Below, in pieces: positions 29,243 through 33,452 of a stretch of DNA of 33,452 nucleotides (positions within the stretch are counted from its first letter, which is position 1; each line of letters starts with the position of its first letter). The position numbers and the translations under genes were made by a program. The DNA comes from Chara braunii. Its lineage: Eukaryota > Streptophyta > Charophyceae > Charales > Characeae. The notes beneath the pieces are model-generated. The model saw nothing but the letters and a program-made list of their open reading frames with translations. It was not told the origin of the DNA and did no database searches. The stretch is taken from assembly GCA_003427395.1 (NCBI GenBank), contig BFEA01000111.1:2039552-2073003 (forward strand), written 5' to 3'.

Positions 29243-29247
29243 CGACA

Positions 29248-30893
29248 GCGTGATTAAGAAAGGCTTTGTATTCCCCTCCCAAGATGGGCCAAAACTCCAG
29301 CCAGAATTCTTTTGTAAGTCCATCCCTGCCTGGAGTCTTGTTAGGAGGCATAGACTGCAATGGCTCTCTTAACTCTTCCTGAGTCAATGGAGCATCCAAC
29401 ATTTCAGCTTGTTCTCCCTTTATTGTACACTCGAGGTATGCCAAAAATTTGCTTCTGACTCCTTTTAAATGGTGCGTATCATGTTCTCCCTCCCTTGAAG
29501 TGTACAATGCACTGTAAAAGTTATAGGCCACTGACAGCATCCCCTCTGGGTCTGATACCAACCCCTGCAGACCCTCCATTTGTTCTATTAATGCATTTCT
29601 TCCCCTGGTCTTAATCTTTTGGAAGAAATACTTCGTCATTCTTTCCCCCTCCTCCCAATCCCTCACGCGCGCTCTCATTTGCAACCCCTTCGCCGTCCAG
29701 CGCTCCCAATCTCCCAATTCCCTTCTTGCTGAGTTTATTATTTTCTCATACATCTCTATCCCTGGGTTATTGATTAGATTCCTTTCTGCTATACGCAATG
29801 CCATTTGTAATTCAATTTGTCTTGCCACTCTCCTAGCTGCCAATTGCCTAGCTACTGCTGATGTTGCTCCTGTCAGAGCTTCTATTAGATCTTGGAACTT
29901 TTGTGTTACAGAATTATGTGTTAGGCATACATGTACTACAACATCTCTTAATTCCTGAGTTTTTAATAATGAATTATTAACCTTATAATAACTCCTTGCC
30001 CTATGGATATGCTTATCCATGGCCAAATTAAGAAAGATCGGCTTATGATCCAGACAGCTACAGTATGGCAAATCTCCTATCCCTACTGAATGCACAACTC
30101 CTATCATATCCTGAGATATGAGAAAGTAATCAATCCTAGAAGCCGACATGTGCTGACTACGATTTCGTTTATAAAAGGTAAACTGCTTTTGCTCTGGTTG
30201 TTGAAGTCTTAATGGGTCAATAAGGTCTTTAGATGTCATTAGATTGTGGATAGGTAAGGCCTCATCCCACATAACTCCCTCTCCCAGTCCTGACCTCCCC
30301 CTCATCAATCTATCCTTACTTGGTTCTAAAGTAGCGTTCCAATCCCCTACTAAGATGAGATGTCTCGAGGAATCAATGTGGGTTTGTAAAAGATTGATCA
30401 TATCCAACCTTGGTTGCCAGGAGTTGGGATAGTAAACTGTGAATAATGCAAACTGTTTGTCCTGATATGTGATATTTAATTTTATCCAACGACCTTCTCC
30501 CTCATCCACTCTCACATCTTGCAGTATTATTTTGTTTGCTGCCATAGACCTTTTATTCTGTAGTAGTATAAACACTCCTGATGAATGTGGTCTGGGCGCT
30601 GGTGCCCAAAAGCTCGTTTTAACCCATCTCAACTGCTTCAATATGCGTTGCTGAATTAATTGATGAGCCGGAGAATCCGTTAGATGAGTTTCCTGTATAC
30701 ATAGGAGATCCGGTGGATCCTTCCCATACCAATCAGAATATTTCATAACGTTATCCCATTTTTCTGTATTTTCTAATATTTGTACCATCCCATTGATGTT
30801 CCAAGACATCACTCTAAGATCTGGCTGTCTACTTCCTGAGATACTTCTTGTCCTTCTCCTCCTCGTTAACCCCTCTCCTAGTGCCCCCTCCAT
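29248..30893 (-). pseudogene. LINE ORF2, 5' half: APE endonuclease and start of reverse transcriptase
   Basis: This is a minus-strand frame of about 548 LINE codons; the 603-codon frame continues into the insertion. The apurinic-like endonuclease nicks the target for reverse transcription. Visible motifs, in order, are SWNING (residues 30-35), CIQETHL (catalytic Glu at 68), LILVGDWNA, RIDYFLIS and LDHKPIFL. The usual SDH is LDH here. The RT N-terminus follows (PPNKTPGRDGLTKEFW). The 8.1-kb element cuts it after AFLNHA. The start Met is 90 bp downstream of the ORF1 stop. This half has no internal stop, so the endonuclease part looks better preserved than the RT part. Confidence 0.93.
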
Positions 30894-30982
30894 AAGCTAC
30901 ATTCCCTATGACAGGCTCCTCAGTAATTGTGCCCTCACGATCCTGCCTGTGACAAGTCTATCGTTGAGGCCCATGGTGCAAT

Positions 30983-31576
30983 CTAGCTGTCCATGTAATC
31001 CGGCTGCCACGAAAACACATCACTTTTGGTAAGTATGGCCGCACCTCTTGCCACCCATTCTGACGCCTCTGATCCCCCTAGAAGGCCATATGGTATCGTC
31101 TCCACTCCCTGCCAAGGCATCCATATCAAACCTTCCACCAATCTTGCCTTCTCCTTCAGTTTGATCATGATAGGCCTGTAGTCTACCATATGTGCACTAC
31201 CCCCCGACTCCTTCCATTCCTCTCGGTCCTGCTCAAGGACTCCTACTACGTGTGCCTGCGTGGGGAGATCCTTTGATACCATCTCCCTGAGGATATCTTG
31301 CGAACAGCAGCTGTCTTTTGCTGTGACCAAAGCTAAGGACCTTTGGATAGCCACTTCCCAGTCAGAATTGCCACTGTACCAGTGGTAAGGGAGGATAATT
31401 CTCCTTCCCGGATTATGCCTTGCATACAGCTTGGCCGCTGCATTGATGTCTGTGTGTGGTGCATAGGCAATCTTCTGTAGATTGATGGTATCTTCCTCCA
31501 ATTCCCGATTCTGATCCTTGAGTATTCTTATCATCCGGTGTGGTGTGGATTGCTCCCTCCAAAGGTCACTTGTCAT
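30983..31576 (-). CDS. LINE ORF1-like protein (197 codons)
   Basis: It lies directly upstream of ORF2 on the same strand, in the position of a LINE ORF1 nucleic-acid chaperone. The first third has a short heptad-like helix (RMIRILKDQNRELEEDTINL). The rest includes ARHNPGRRIILPYHWYSGNS and WVARGAAILTKSDVFSWQPD. I see no CCHC knuckle or RRM signature. The chosen start is the first Met of the open frame. Its assignment rests mainly on position. It may be truncated at the 5' end, since the sequence upstream is not clearly LINE. Confidence 0.6.
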   Translation of the reverse strand: MTSDLWREQSTPHRMIRILKDQNRELEEDTINLQKIAYAPHTDINAAAKLYARHNPGRRIILPYHWYSGNSDWEVAIQRSLALVTAKDSCCSQDILREMVSKDLPTQAHVVGVLEQDREEWKESGGSAHMVDYRPIMIKLKEKARLVEGLIWMPWQGVETIPYGLLGGSEASEWVARGAAILTKSDVFSWQPDYMDS

Positions 31577-31794
31577 TGCACATGTGTATGGGAACGGGTG
31601 GATGCCATGTTGGATCTCGTTTCAATCAGGCACATAACACTACACTATAGTCAAGTGCCTACTATGTGCCAGCGAGGTTTGAGCAGGGTTCGAATGGGGG
31701 TTCTTCAGTGCTCATTCAATACCATGTACAATGCTACTATGAGCAGTCCTTTCAATTCTAGCAGGGTCCGTCTATAGGTGCAACCATATCTGTG

Positions 31795-31906
31795 ACTACC
31801 GTCTTCACCTGAATAGAAGGCCCGGTCATTATAGCTGTATTTGGCACAACTTTCAGCCCAGATACGGCGATAATTACCAGGCGTTCTATTCGGGTGAAGA
31901 CGGTAG
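31795..31906. mobile_element. Palindromic MITE, copy 4
   Basis: The ends ACTACCGTCTTCACC / GGTGAAGACGGTAG and arms CCCGGTCATTATAGCTGTAT / TACCAGGCGTTCTATTCGGG match copy 1 closely. It lies about 170 bp beyond the LINE 5' end, some 26 kb from copy 3. Confidence 0.85.
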
Positions 31907-32264
31907 ATACCACAGTAAGAACTTCCACAGACAAGATAGCCCTTGTGTATTATCCCAAGCGATCAACTAACTCCTGAATGCACATCACAAGTTCATATAT
32001 GTGCCCCTCTTCCCCCCCCTCCCCTCCCTTCCCCTACCTCCCCATGGAGTGACAACCAGAAGAGACCTGAGATCATTGGAACAACGAGCAAACCAACCCC
32101 TGAACAGCCCTCCCCCAAGCCCATTCCAGCATACAACAACCATGGACGAGGAACCCTTGGGCGGTGCGCAGGCAGTCTGTATAAACTTACCATGCGTCTT
32201 CCCAAGGGGGGTGGGCGAATGGCTGGGCGCTATGAAAGCACCTAACGGCGGATGTGTGCGAGGC

Positions 32265-32345
32265 CGCAGAGTTTTGAACCTGCAAACTCAAACCACAATG
32301 CGCATTTCCAGCCGGTGCTCTAACCACTGAGCCAGCAGGCGATTC
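32265..32345 (-). repeat. tRNA-derived SINE head (third family)
   Basis: On the minus strand TGGCTCAGTGGTTAGAGC (good A box) is followed about 40 nt on by GCAGGTTCAAAACTC (B box). The acceptor stem does not close, so it is probably a SINE or tRNA pseudogene. Confidence 0.6.
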
Positions 32346-32421
32346 GCTGTAGTCCCCTTTCCCCACCCTGCAAATTGGTTTTTTTTTGTTTTTTTTTGTT
32401 GAAAAACTCTGCTAAGGTGTG

Positions 32422-32658
32422 CTAGAGGGGGTGATATGAGCATCCCCCATAGCAGCGCCTGCTGCGGGTAGCTCCACCTCCTCCCCCTCTGTTTTTTTTT
32501 TTTCCAGTTTGTTGTTCTTCTTCCACTTCCTCTGAAGGAGCTATTCCTTGTGGCTGTCTGACGCCATCTCTGTTGGCCATTGCTCCTTGCCTGTCAATCT
32601 CCACTTCATCTAAAGGAGGTATTTCTCGTGACTGTCTACCAATATTTCTGTTGGCCAT
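32422..32658 (-). other. Small open frame with a 26-residue duplication
   Basis: This 78-codon minus frame is made of two units, MANRNIGRQSREIPPLDEVE... and MANRDGVRQPQGIAPSEEVE..., then a Gly-rich basic tail. The duplication keeps the frame and the differences are mostly substitutions. No family is recognised. It could be the N-terminus of an element protein or a chance frame in a duplicated sequence. Confidence 0.35.
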
Positions 32659-32795
32659 CGCAACCTTCGATATAGGTCTTTTCCTTTATCTTACGTGTTC
32701 TCTTTCCCCCCTGTAAGAGTTTGAACTTCACAAGACCGACCATACAATACATACATAAAAGAAAGCCTCAGCATCAATCAATCCAGCAAATTAGA

Positions 32796-32827
32796 ATTGA
32801 AGTAGACGCAAAGTGAGTGGCTTGCAG

Positions 32828-32865
<38 letters not shown>

Positions 32866-32975
32866 CCCTTTCTTTCTTTCTTTCTTTCTTTCTTCCCGTT
32901 TCATGAATGAAACAAGTGAGATGCATTGCTTAAAGTCTCTGAGGATCCCAAACAGCTCGGCGTTCGCTGGCTAGG
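32796..32975 (+). repeat. Dispersed repeat, copy 2, with internal (TTTC)n
   Basis: It matches 3785-3912 in order: GAAGTAGACGCAAAGTGAGT, then AGTGAGATGCATTG, then CCAAACAGCTCG. The middle is replaced by a TTTC microsatellite (32828-32895). Confidence 0.75.
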
Positions 32976-33452
32976 GCGAGCGGGTACTTTTTTGTGGTTT
33001 CCTGCTGATGGAACATTGCTTTGAGTTATCCTCTTTCTCCTCCAATTCTCTCTTTGACTAACCCTCTCTTACATCACATCTTCTCCACCTCCTCTGCCTT
33101 CACTACCCCTCTTTCTCCTGCTCTCATCCCCCAGCAACCTCCATGGCATACTCCTCTGCCATCCTTTCCCCCCAACCCTCTCACATTTTATCATTGGATT
33201 CATTGCCCTTGGCACCGATAGCTCTTTGGTAATGAAGAGAAAAGAAAATGAAGAACTCTTTCTTCTTCTACTCTACTTCTTCCTTGATGTGTTCCAGATA
33301 CCACTCTCCTCCCCCACGTCTCTCTTCCTCTCCTTTCCATCTCTGACACCCCGTCCTCCTCCTCCTTTGCTCCTCCTCCCCCCAACCATCCCCATAACTG
33401 TCATTGTGTTTGCTAACCTCACTTCTTTTGCTCCGTTTGCACACCGCCCCCC
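32976..33452 (+). other. Pyrimidine-rich sequence, nothing recognised
   Basis: CTCC/TTCC-rich DNA to the window end. The open frames here are composition-driven and carry no motif. Confidence 0.6.

Larger units (their letters stand above)
21140..29247. mobile_element. 8.1-kb non-coding mobile element nested in the LINE (TGTCG...CGACA)
   Basis: The insertion starts TGTCGGCGCG and ends GCGCTCGACA (inverted 5-bp ends, TGTCG). It splits the LINE RT and has a GCGT flank on both sides. It has no transposase, integrase or RT signature, and its open frames are short. It is GC-rich at both ends and contains a U6-like segment, a hAT-like insertion, a ten-hairpin array, a three-unit structured array and a 13-bp hairpin. 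TGTNR...YNACA ends with a 4-bp duplication are known for Ginger DNA transposons, and TG...CA with 4-6 bp also fits LTR elements. I found no terminal direct repeats, so a non-autonomous element or giant solo LTR remains possible. The boundaries are firm and the class is not. Confidence 0.8.

Noticed and set aside
21140-29247. Ordinary full-length LTR retrotransposon
   Set aside because: Comparison of the first and last several hundred bases shows no direct terminal repeat, and no gag, protease, RT or integrase motif is present.
15465-33452. A further PGIC exon after the GIGGS exon
   Set aside because: I looked for the conserved VDPVDVA, SKTFTTAET and following blocks on the plus strand and did not find them; a short exon could still have been missed.

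Overview
The window reads as nuclear DNA from a large, repeat-rich streptophyte (green plant lineage) genome, and a charophyte alga such as Chara is my best guess. The evidence is six spliced exons of a plant-type cytosolic glucose-6-phosphate isomerase (PGIC), U6 snRNA retrocopies, a plant-like L1-type LINE, tRNA-derived SINEs, MITEs and many microsatellites. The species itself is inferred from gene style and repeat content, not from a marker.

Layout. From 569 to 15464 (+ strand) lie six short PGIC exons (48-97 nt) with GT/AG borders and compatible phases. They cover roughly residues 18-171 of a protein of about 560 aa. The first exon is upstream of the window. The next exon is not visible, so the last intron appears to exceed 18 kb. 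The introns hold three U6 retrocopies, three copies of a palindromic MITE, tRNA-derived SINEs, a 192-bp foldback, a 250-bp A-tailed retroposon, 336-bp and 141-bp tandem duplications, minisatellites, and a CT microsatellite containing a 210-base assembly gap (12747-12956).

From about 18100 to 31600 (- strand) lies a degenerate LINE: ORF1, then APE endonuclease, reverse transcriptase and a zinc-binding C-terminus. Its RT is split by an 8.1-kb insertion (21140-29247). The insertion has termini TGTCG/CGACA and a 4-bp (or 5-bp) target duplication, and removing it restores the LINE reading frame. It has no recognisable protein. It carries a 615-bp hAT-like element with an 8-bp target duplication, a divergent U6-like segment, and two unusual arrays. 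The first is ten hairpins with a conserved asymmetric core (ATTGTTTCTAAGACGAAT) and stems that change by compensatory substitution (25522-26340). The second is three ~123-bp units with nested stem-loops (26628-26928).

The ten-hairpin array is the best candidate for something undescribed: it looks like a repeated structured RNA (or cruciform) module carried by a large non-coding mobile element. The right edge (31900-33452) holds a fourth MITE, a tRNA-like SINE head, a dispersed repeat shared with the left part of the window, and pyrimidine-rich filler.
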